A stretch of DNA of 5,478 nt from Bacteroidales bacterium UBA3623 (GTDB lineage Bacteria > Bacteroidota > Bacteroidia > Bacteroidales > UBA932): NCBI GenBank assembly GCA_002373715.1, contig DFLI01000146.1:1-5478 (forward strand), in the 5' to 3' direction. Shown here one piece after another: positions 1 through 5,308 of this stretch (the stretch's first letter is position 1; the number at the start of each line of letters is the position of its first letter). Made by a program: the position numbers and the translations under genes. The notes beneath the pieces are model-generated. The model was not told the origin of the DNA. It searched no databases and saw only the letters and a list, made by a program, of their open reading frames with translations.

Positions 1-63
1 CAACTTTTGGGGGTCACATCAATTTGCGTTGCCTTTTTTGTATCCGGAAAAAACTCACTTTTC

Positions 64-98
64 CCGGACAAGAATGGTTTGAATACGTTCCTGTCCGG
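64..98. repeat. Imperfect hairpin with TCCGGA arms
   Basis: The arms 64-76 (CCGGACAAGAATG) and 86-98 (CGTTCCTGTCCGG) pair over 13 positions with one mismatch and one G-T pair, around a 9-nt loop. No T-run follows on either strand, so it is not a standard intrinsic terminator. Further TCCGGA hexamers flank it at 43-48 and 114-119, the latter inside the palindrome ATCCGGAT (113-120). It could be a transcript-end hairpin of an unseen left-hand gene or a protein-binding array. The function is unknown. Confidence 0.45.
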
Positions 99-179
99 AA
101 TTAACTCGGATAATCCGGATGTGCCTACTTTGTGCCCACATTGGGGCTACTTTTTCCACTTTCGCCCGGGTTTTCCATG

Positions 180-207
180 CCCAACGTCCCACCCACTGGA
201 CCCTTAG
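180..207. repeat. 28-bp direct repeat, copy 1
   Basis: This stretch begins CCCAACGTCC and ends ACCCTTAG. It matches the copy at 395-422 at 25 of 28 positions, in the same orientation and 215 bp apart. The unit is itself a partial palindrome (CCCAACG against CNTTAG), but copy 1 carries a C at its 24th base that breaks one stem pair. Noncoding dispersed repeats of this kind are common in Bacteroidales intergenic regions, but membership of a named family cannot be shown here. Confidence 0.6.
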
Positions 208-215
208 ACCACTTT

Positions 216-266
216 GCCGCGAATCCACACAGAACGCACAGAATGCAGATTTCCTGGATTGGCGGC
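216..266. repeat. Palindromic element 1 (REP-like)
   Basis: The left arm GCCGCGAATCCA (216-227) is the reverse complement of the right arm TGGATTGGCGGC (255-266) at 11 of 12 positions, and the spacer is 27 nt. The spacer begins with a 9-nt tandem pattern (CACAGAACG, CACAGAATG, then CAGATTT, at 228-252). A second element of the same design follows at 298-349. All four arms share a GCCGC[C/G]AAT[C/A]CA core. The design resembles short palindromic intergenic repeats (REP/MITE-like); mobility is not shown. Confidence 0.55.
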
Positions 267-297
267 GGGGGAAACTGCCCATCTGCACAAAAGCGTT

Positions 298-349
298 GCC
301 GCCAATACACGCAGAGTCCTCTCAATTGTGCTTTTTGTGGATTGGCGGC
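298..349. repeat. Palindromic element 2 (REP-like)
   Basis: The left arm GCCGCCAATACAC (298-310) and the right arm GTGGATTGGCGGC (337-349) are complementary at 12 of 13 positions around a 26-nt spacer. This is the same arm core and nearly the same size as the element at 216-266, which starts 82 bp earlier. Because the arms are interchangeable, the right arm of element 1 (258-266) can also pair with the left arm of element 2 (298-306), so alternative folds exist. Confidence 0.55.
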
Positions 350-394
350 CAAGACGAATGATTTTTCGGGAAAATGTAGATAACGATCTCCGCA

Positions 395-422
395 CCCAAC
401 GTCCCAACCATTGGACCGTTAG
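395..422. repeat. 28-bp direct repeat, copy 2, hairpin behind the small minus gene
   Basis: This second copy of the repeat at 180-207 starts 8 nt beyond the stop codon of the small minus-strand gene. Extended by one base to 423 and read on the minus strand, it folds as CCTAACG paired with CGTTGGG plus an inner TCC/GGA stem with a bulged G. The one weak pair is a U-G wobble in a minus transcript but a C-A mismatch in a plus transcript, so the fold favours minus-strand RNA. There is no U-tract, so a role in transcript ending or stability is only possible. Confidence 0.5.
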
Positions 423-430
423 GCTTGCTT

Positions 431-622
431 CTACCATACCGTAGATACCTCTGTTGCGCTTAGGGTCACGCCCATGCGTTCGTTCAGTGTGGCGTTCTTC
501 ATGCTCACGAATGTGCCATTGGGCTTGTATGCGGCCGGGATGGTCTTGGTGCCCTTGTAGGTGATTCCATCGGCGTCAATTACCGTGGGGGCTTCGTACG
601 TTAATTGCTTAGTCTCTTCCAT
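431..622 (-). CDS. Small hypothetical protein, 63 aa
   Basis: The function is not recognised. The predicted product has 63 residues, starts METKQ-like (MEETKQLTYEAPTV) and ends in VSTVW. It has no signal peptide, transmembrane segment, cysteine or metal motif, and is moderately polar. The codons look real: after the first few they favour C or G in the third position (GCC, ACC, AAG, GGC), as in the neighbouring genes. The frame is open further upstream to an ATG at 652, but that would put the start inside the likely promoter (650-658). The ATG at 622 leaves a short leader comparable to that of the divergent gene and is preferred. It is transcribed divergently from the decarboxylase gene and followed by a hairpin repeat. 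It could be a free-standing small protein, a peptide precursor, or the remnant of a longer gene. Confidence 0.5.
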   Translation of the reverse strand: MEETKQLTYEAPTVIDADGITYKGTKTIPAAYKPNGTFVSMKNATLNERMGVTLSATEVSTVW

Positions 623-649
623 GAAAGAATACGCTACTTTTTGCGGACA

Positions 650-658
650 CAAAGATTA
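650..658 (-). promoter_or_regulatory. Possible -7 element of the small minus-strand gene
   Basis: On the minus strand this reads TAATCTTTG, which is the Bacteroidetes -7 consensus TAnnTTTG with one extra base (or AATCTTTG with one mismatch). It shares ATCTTTGTGT with the promoter of the divergent gene. It lies 27 nt upstream of the ATG at 622, which would give a leader of roughly 20 nt. No convincing -33 element is visible at the normal distance, so this is a tentative call. Confidence 0.4.
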
Positions 659-677
659 CATCTTTTTTACAAACAGT

Positions 678-721
678 TGTTCATCTGAGTGAAAATCTGC
701 TAAAATTTACTGAGGTGAACA
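678..721. promoter_or_regulatory. Imperfect dyad between divergent promoters, possible operator
   Basis: The arms 678-690 (TGTTCATCTGAGT) and 709-721 (ACTGAGGTGAACA) are complementary at 11 of 13 positions, with an AT-rich 18-nt spacer. The dyad is centred about 30 bp upstream of the -7 element of the decarboxylase gene, and its right arm overlaps the -33 area. It lies between the two divergent promoters, the usual place for a shared regulator site. No regulator is encoded in the window, so the binding protein is unknown. A chance match of this quality cannot be excluded. Confidence 0.4.
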
Positions 722-729
722 GAATTTAT

Positions 730-737
730 TATCTTTG
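730..737 (+). promoter_or_regulatory. Bacteroidetes-type -7 promoter element of the decarboxylase gene
   Basis: TATCTTTG is a perfect match to the Bacteroidetes sigma-70-type -7 consensus TAnnTTTG. It ends 24 nt before the ATG at 762, predicting a leader of about 20 nt. The -33 element is poor: TTTACTG at 706-712 is the nearest candidate, so the promoter may need an activator. No Shine-Dalgarno sequence precedes the start, as is normal in this phylum. The position supports 762 rather than the internal ATG at 810 as the start codon. Confidence 0.7.
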
Positions 738-761
738 TGTAGTTAATAACACCCTAAAGCC

Positions 762-1979
762 ATGAAGAGGACCTTGATCATAGCAGCTCTTTTTATTGCT
801 GCGCAAAGCATGTTTGCACAGAGTTCCGGTTACCAGAAATTGGATGAGTGGCTGGAAATCTGGAAAGACAGTCATAAAACCCTCTTGGGATATCCCATTA
901 ACGAGCAGTCGGAATTGCACGACTTCTACAAATGGTATGTGGAAACCGGAATGGACCAGATTAACCTGAACAATGCCGGAGACCCTATGACCGACAATCC
1001 GTGGAATATATCTACTCAGGCCTTTGAAAAGGATGTAATAGATTTCTTTACTCCCTATTATGGCTTTGATAAAGACAATGTATGGGGGATAGTAACCCAC
1101 AGCGGAACAGACGGAAACAACCATGGCATTTATTTCGGCGCCAATTACCTCACCAATAAAACCCAGTTGGAGCCCATCGTCTATGTAAGTGACGAGGCCC
1201 ATTATTCCAATATGCGTCTTGCTCACCTGCAGGGTCTGGATGTAAAGTTGGTAAAGAGTGACCCCATGGGCCGGATGATTCCCGAAGAGCTGGAAAAAGA
1301 GCTGGATGTTACCCGTCCTGCCATTATTGTTTATGCCATGGGTTCCACTTTCCGAGGCGCAGTGGACGACATACCCGCCTTGAACGCCATCCTGGCCAAG
1401 CATCCGGAGATTCCCGGCGTCTATCGTCACGTAGATGCGGCCCTGTTTGGCGGTTACCTGCCTTTTACGGAGCTCAGGGATATGGTGAGCCAGAAACTGA
1501 TGGACTATGAGAGCATTGCCGTGAGCGGCCATAAGTTCTTTGGGATAGACTCCCCTTGCGGCCTTTTCCTGTGTACCAGAGAGGTTTACGACAATCAGGC
1601 CGATTTCAGCGTAACCTACCTGAACGGCAACATGCGCATGATCAACTGTTCCCGGGACGCCGTCCAGCCCCTCAAGTTCTGGTGGCTCATCCAGAAGGTG
1701 GGTGCAGAAGGGTGGACCAAGCAGGCCAAACAGCTGCTGGACTGCACCTATTACCTGAAAGCCAGATTGGATGCCATCGGCTGGCCCGCCTGGCTGAACG
1801 AATGCAGCAATACAGTTTTCTTTAAGCGCCCCTCCAAGGAAATTGTAACCCGCTACAACCTGGCCCAGGGCTACGACGACAATTTCGGCGGAGAACTGGC
1901 TCATATTGTGGTAATGCAGCATGTTACCAAAGAAGAGATAGACCACTTCATCAAAGACCTTGAAGAAGAAGACGATTAA
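762..1979 (+). CDS. Exported PLP-dependent histidine decarboxylase-like enzyme
   Basis: This 405-residue protein is a fold-type I, group II decarboxylase. The nearest family I recognise is the bacterial PLP-dependent histidine decarboxylase (about 380 residues), which turns histidine into histamine and CO2. The match runs nearly end to end: LDEW..LGYP near residues 27-45, WGIVTHSGTDGN (108-119, phosphate-binding region), SDEAHYS with ring-stacking His147, HVDAALFGG with Asp225 contacting the PLP nitrogen, and SGHKFFG with Lys258 as the Schiff-base lysine. All key residues are present. The oddity is the first 19-20 residues: MKR, a hydrophobic core, then SMFAQ, a typical Sec signal peptide with likely cleavage after Ala19. 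There is no twin-arginine motif. The mature part has about 385 residues, so the peptide is additional to a full-length enzyme. Starting at the ATG at 810 would remove it, but the promoter spacing supports 762. Related serine or other amino-acid decarboxylases share these motifs, so the substrate is uncertain. It heads a two-gene unit with the AsmA-like gene 11 nt downstream. Confidence 0.88.
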   Translation: MKRTLIIAALFIAAQSMFAQSSGYQKLDEWLEIWKDSHKTLLGYPINEQSELHDFYKWYVETGMDQINLNNAGDPMTDNPWNISTQAFEKDVIDFFTPYYGFDKDNVWGIVTHSGTDGNNHGIYFGANYLTNKTQLEPIVYVSDEAHYSNMRLAHLQGLDVKLVKSDPMGRMIPEELEKELDVTRPAIIVYAMGSTFRGAVDDIPALNAILAKHPEIPGVYRHVDAALFGGYLPFTELRDMVSQKLMDYESIAVSGHKFFGIDSPCGLFLCTREVYDNQADFSVTYLNGNMRMINCSRDAVQPLKFWWLIQKVGAEGWTKQAKQLLDCTYYLKARLDAIGWPAWLNECSNTVFFKRPSKEIVTRYNLAQGYDDNFGGELAHIVVMQHVTKEEIDHFIKDLEEEDD

Positions 1980-1990
1980 GCTATTCAATT

Positions 1991-3598
1991 ATGCAAAAAC
2001 CTAACAAAACCCTCAGAACCGTCCTTATCTGCGTTGTCGCCTTGGTGGCGGTAGTGGCCATCGGCCGCATTGTAGTAGGACAGGTAGCCCAGAAGAAAGT
2101 CCGCGAAGCCCTAACCCAGATTCCCGGCGTGCGCCTGGATGTGAAGAGCATGTCCTTCTCTCTCATTGCCGGCAGTTTGGACCTCCGTGATGTGGAATTC
2201 GAAGTAAGTGACTCCACCAACGCCGACCAGCAGCTGAAAGGCCGTATAGATGCAATTATGCTGGAAGGTATTAGCTGGCGCAAGCTTATGAAGGGAGAAG
2301 CCCATGCAGACAGGCTAACCATCCGCAAACCTGTGGCCCAAGTGGTTTTGAGCGAAAACGCCCCGGAGGAGAAGGTGGAAGCGGAAAAGGCTCCGGCCGA
2401 TACGTCCTTCCTCAAGAGGGTATCTCTATCTGAACTTCGGATAGAAAAAGCCAGCGTGGACATGAGCCAGGGCGATGCCCTGAAGGCTTCCGTGAAGGAA
2501 TTCTCTGCCTCTTTGCAGGATATCGGCCTCAATCTTCCGGACGGCAGCCTGGAGTTCAACGACAGCACATACACCGTGTCTTTGGACAGCCTGGACTTTA
2601 GCGAAAATACCAGTTTTACCCGCGTACAGGTGGGACATCTTGCCACTGCCAATGCCGGCCCGGTGGAAGGCTTGGGCGTACGTGCCTACACCACGGTTAC
2701 CCCGGACCAGATGGCCGTAAAGATGGGAAAAGTGTCCGTCATGTGGATGGACGTGAAGCTGGACAGTCTCTCCACCAGTGCCATTAACATCCCCCGCATT
2801 ATCAAGGATAAGAACATTGCCATTGAGAGCATGCGTCTGGCGGCCCCGGATATTGTTCTGGTGCAGAACGACAGGTATCCGCCCAAAGTACCCTATCCCA
2901 CTCTGCAAGAAGGCCTGAACACCCTGGATATGCCATTGAACATCAATAAGATTGATGCCAGTATCAAGAATTTTGTCTTCAAGTGGGAAACCAAGCCGGA
3001 GAATATTGGCTCCCTGCCCATGAAGAACGTGCGTCTGGCCCTGGAATCCGTAAGCAATGCCCCCGGAAATACCCTCAAACTGGGAATGCGCCTTTCTGAA
3101 AAGGGGCTGGGTCAGTGGAACTACACCTTGTACGTGAAGAACGACAAAAAGGAAAGTACCTCCGGTAAAATGCTCATCAAGAACCTGGATCCCGCCACTA
3201 TGGATTCCTTCCTCCGTCCTCTGTTCGGTGCAACGGCCAAGGCCGATATCCACCAGATAGACCTGAGCTTCAAGGGAGACAAGAACAAGATGACGGCCGA
3301 TTTCTGCATGACCTACGACAATATGTCCATCAAGGCCTGGGACGACGCATCGGCCCCCTTCAGCTTTGTGGCCAAAAACAGCGGTGCCGTTACCTTCCTG
3401 GCCAACGCTGTCCTCCCCAAGTCCAATCCCACCAGAGCCGGGAAAGACCCAAAGAAGGTGGAATACGGCTTTGAGAGAGACCCCATGCTCCCTTACCCGT
3501 CTTATCTGATTAGCGCCCTCACCAACGGTATGCTGCACACGGTGCTTCCGGGTAAGTCGGTGAAGAAGAATAAAACGAATAAAACGAAAAAGAATTAA
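1991..3598 (+). CDS. AsmA-like (DUF748-type) membrane-anchored periplasmic protein
   Basis: The product has 535 residues with one N-terminal transmembrane segment (about residues 9-30, rich in Val, Ile and Ala) after a short basic stretch, so the bulk should lie in the periplasm. Immediately after comes the pattern 'VRLDVKSMSFSLIAGSLDLRDVEFEV', shortened here to its key features: an amphipathic beta repeat followed by LxGxLxLxxVxF-type strands, typical of AsmA/DUF748-like proteins. A charged Ala/Glu/Pro/Lys linker (about 121-138) separates this from a long beta-rich region with repeated 'SxLxIxxASVDM'-like strands. The C-terminal part ends with LPGKSVKKNKTNKTKKN, a lysine tail encoded partly by the tandem 9-mer AATAAAACG (3569-3586). 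AsmA-like proteins help lipid movement or envelope assembly between the two membranes; its precise role here is unknown. It is 11 nt after the decarboxylase gene, so the two are probably co-transcribed. The call is by architecture rather than by a diagnostic catalytic motif. Confidence 0.7.
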   Translation: MQKPNKTLRTVLICVVALVAVVAIGRIVVGQVAQKKVREALTQIPGVRLDVKSMSFSLIAGSLDLRDVEFEVSDSTNADQQLKGRIDAIMLEGISWRKLMKGEAHADRLTIRKPVAQVVLSENAPEEKVEAEKAPADTSFLKRVSLSELRIEKASVDMSQGDALKASVKEFSASLQDIGLNLPDGSLEFNDSTYTVSLDSLDFSENTSFTRVQVGHLATANAGPVEGLGVRAYTTVTPDQMAVKMGKVSVMWMDVKLDSLSTSAINIPRIIKDKNIAIESMRLAAPDIVLVQNDRYPPKVPYPTLQEGLNTLDMPLNINKIDASIKNFVFKWETKPENIGSLPMKNVRLALESVSNAPGNTLKLGMRLSEKGLGQWNYTLYVKNDKKESTSGKMLIKNLDPATMDSFLRPLFGATAKADIHQIDLSFKGDKNKMTADFCMTYDNMSIKAWDDASAPFSFVAKNSGAVTFLANAVLPKSNPTRAGKDPKKVEYGFERDPMLPYPSYLISALTNGMLHTVLPGKSVKKNKTNKTKKN

Positions 3599-3609
3599 GC
3601 TTCTTTTTC
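3586..3609. terminator. Perfect inverted repeat around the convergent stop codons
   Basis: The arms GAAAAAGAA (3586-3594) and TTCTTTTTC (3601-3609) are perfectly complementary over 9 bp, with a loop TTAAGC (3595-3600). Both genes' stop codons lie in the loop. On each strand the 3' arm is a T-rich run, as expected of a bidirectional intrinsic terminator, but the stem has only two G-C pairs and no separate U-tract. It may end both transcripts or simply reflect coding of Lys-rich and Glu-rich tails. No other terminator candidate separates the two converging units. Confidence 0.4.
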
Positions 3610-5307
3610 TGCTTCTTCCTTTTCCAGTACGGTGTAGGCCACTTTTCCTACCAGCGTAGTGGGAAGGGAGTCACGGAATTCTATTTCGGAAGGAAGGGCA
3701 TATTTGGCAATATGCTCTTTGCAGTGTTTCATGATGCTCTGACGCATATCTTCATCGGCCGGGCAGTTCTCCTTGAGCACTACAAAGGCCTTTACACGCT
3801 GCATCTTGAGCGGGTCTTTCACGCCAATGACGCAGCTGCGCTGAACGGCCGGGTGGCCTTCGATGACGTTCTCCAGCTGGGAAGGATACACGTTGTAGCC
3901 GCTGGTTACAATCATTCTCTTCATGCGCTGGGAGAAGTAAACAAAGCCTTCTTCATCCATACGGCCCAGGTCTCCGGTATGCAGCCAGACGTGGCCGTCT
4001 TCGTGCTTTTGGAGCGTTTGCCTGTTTTCATCTTCGTGGCCGATGTAACCCAGCATCATGGAAGGGCCGGTGAGGCAAATTTCGCCCTCTTCGCCGTAAG
4101 GAAGCTCTTCGCGAGTGCCAGGCTTGCAAATCTTGAAATAGGTATCCGGGAAAGGTATGCCAATGGAACCCTCCTTCTCCTTGTTGTAAGGAGTGAGGCA
4201 GCAGGCGGTCACGCATTCCGTGGTACCGTAGCCTTCGCGCACTCGAACACGGGCGTTGTGGTCCTTCAGGAAGGCGTCAAACTTCTTTTTGAGCTCTATG
4301 GTAAGCGAGTCTCCGCCGGAGAATACGCCCCTCAGGCAGCTTAAATCGGCCCCATCCAGATATCTGTTACGGGTAATGGCCTCAAACAGCGTGGGCACGC
4401 CGGCAATGAAGTTGGGCTGCGTCTTGCGGATGAGCTTGGCGTAGCTCTTTACGTTGAAGCGGGGTACCAGGATGGAGGTACCGCCCATATACTGCAGGGT
4501 GTGGATGCACACGCCCAGGCCAAAGCCGTGGAAAACAGGCATGGCGGCCAGCATTTTGGAGTGATGCACCTCCTCATGGGCCATATTGGCCGTTTGCCAG
4601 GCCAGGGCGTTGAAGTTAAGGTCTGAAAGCATGATACCCTTGGTGGTACCCGTGGTGCCGCCAGAGAACAAAACAACGGCCTCTGAGCGGAAGTCTTTCT
4701 GGGCCACGTAGCCATCGGCCACCCCTTCTCCCATCTGCATGAAATCCTTCCACAGGATATCCGGCGCCTGCACTTTAGGGAACTTGCGTTCCGTCAAAAG
4801 TTTTTGGCCCACGTTAAGCGGGAAGGAAAGTTCTTCCGACACGCGGCATACCACTATCTTTTCAATGGGGCGCTGCTTCTTAACCTCCAGGAACTTGCCA
4901 TAGAACTGGTCCAGCGTGACGGCTATCTTGCAGTTAGCCTCATCCATGTAGAAGCTCAGTTCAGAAACGGCCGACAGCGGATGAACCATGGTGGGAATGG
5001 CGCCAATACGGTTTAGGCCATAGAGGCAAAAAACGGCCTGGGGCACGTTGGGAAGGCAAACCAGTACACGCTGGCCGGCCCTGATGCCCAAAGCATAGAA
5101 ACTGCGGGCTACTTTGTCAATCTGCTCTGCCAGACGGGTATAGGAAGTGGCCTTTCCCATGAAGGACAGGGCCGGGAACTCCCCTTCTCTGGCGGCCGTT
5201 TCCAGAACAGCCTCCGATATGGTTTTCTCGCTGTAATCCAGGTTGGGCTTTACTTCTCCGTAACTTTCCAACCAGGGAGTGGCAACGTTTTCCAGTTTGT
5301 ATCTCAT
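3595..5307 (-). CDS. Acyl-CoA synthetase / AMP-forming ligase (ANL superfamily)
   Basis: This 570-residue enzyme activates a carboxylic acid with ATP to an acyl-adenylate and, in the common family reaction, transfers it to CoA. Core motifs are present in order: SGGTTGTTKG (215-224, ATP phosphate-binding loop), HGFGLG (260-265), YGTTE (360-364), TGD (444-446, ribose contact), RMKRMIVTSGYNVYP (461-475, hinge), and PTTLVGKVAY with Lys555, the catalytic lysine of the C-terminal lid. The length and layout fit the fatty-acid or aryl-acid CoA ligase group. No signal peptide or membrane segment is visible, so it is cytoplasmic. The hinge region has a Gln where Gly usually precedes the Arg (SQR rather than xGR). 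The start at 5307 lies 1 nt after the stop of the upstream acyltransferase gene, which implies co-translation. The C-terminus is Glu-rich (EKEEAEKEA). The substrate cannot be read from the sequence; a medium- or long-chain fatty acid is the default guess. Confidence 0.9.
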   Translation of the reverse strand: MRYKLENVATPWLESYGEVKPNLDYSEKTISEAVLETAAREGEFPALSFMGKATSYTRLAEQIDKVARSFYALGIRAGQRVLVCLPNVPQAVFCLYGLNRIGAIPTMVHPLSAVSELSFYMDEANCKIAVTLDQFYGKFLEVKKQRPIEKIVVCRVSEELSFPLNVGQKLLTERKFPKVQAPDILWKDFMQMGEGVADGYVAQKDFRSEAVVLFSGGTTGTTKGIMLSDLNFNALAWQTANMAHEEVHHSKMLAAMPVFHGFGLGVCIHTLQYMGGTSILVPRFNVKSYAKLIRKTQPNFIAGVPTLFEAITRNRYLDGADLSCLRGVFSGGDSLTIELKKKFDAFLKDHNARVRVREGYGTTECVTACCLTPYNKEKEGSIGIPFPDTYFKICKPGTREELPYGEEGEICLTGPSMMLGYIGHEDENRQTLQKHEDGHVWLHTGDLGRMDEEGFVYFSQRMKRMIVTSGYNVYPSQLENVIEGHPAVQRSCVIGVKDPLKMQRVKAFVVLKENCPADEDMRQSIMKHCKEHIAKYALPSEIEFRDSLPTTLVGKVAYTVLEKEEAEKEA

Positions 5308-5308
5308 T

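Larger units (their letters stand above)
1..430. other. Repeat-rich intergenic region without a credible gene
   Basis: No reading frame here looks coding. The short open frames on both strands overlap each other, have no recognisable domain, and run through the inverted and direct repeats. What the stretch does hold is structure: a hairpin at 64-98, four CCGGA-containing sites (43-48, 64-68, 94-99, 114-119), a 28-bp direct repeat in two copies, and two tandem palindromic elements. It lies downstream of the small minus-strand gene, so part of it may be that gene's 3' region. The left neighbour is outside the window, so its 5' or 3' end cannot be judged. Confidence 0.7.

Noticed and set aside
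134..156. Possible terminator GCCC-loop-GGGC followed by TACTTTTT
   Set aside because: The stem is only 4 bp and the T-run is displaced by three bases; this is too weak to call without knowing the left-hand gene.
180..422. CRISPR array
   Set aside because: There are only two repeat copies, 215 bp apart, with structured rather than spacer-like sequence between them and no cas gene.
55..437. Several overlapping 60-80 codon frames in the left intergenic region
   Set aside because: They overlap on both strands, run through the repeats, and none has a promoter, start context or domain that singles it out.
431..652. Longer version of the small protein starting at 652
   Set aside because: The ATG at 652 overlaps the likely -7 element, and the extra ten residues are not needed; the start at 622 fits the promoter better.
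729..1988. A 419-codon open frame on the minus strand opposite the decarboxylase
   Set aside because: The plus strand here carries every motif of a known enzyme family. The minus-strand translation has no domain and is explained by the codon bias of the real gene.
1981..2652. Minus-strand frame of about 223 codons, Ser/Thr/Arg-rich
   Set aside because: It is antisense to the start of the AsmA-like gene, has low-complexity composition and no promoter.
2426..3538. A 370-codon open frame on the minus strand opposite the AsmA-like gene
   Set aside because: The translation is rich in His, Gly and Gln without any recognisable domain, typical of an antisense shadow. The plus-strand protein has a clear membrane anchor and family pattern.
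3712..4344. Plus-strand frame of about 210 codons inside the ligase gene
   Set aside because: It lies opposite the conserved C-terminal half of the ligase; its own translation shows no family features.
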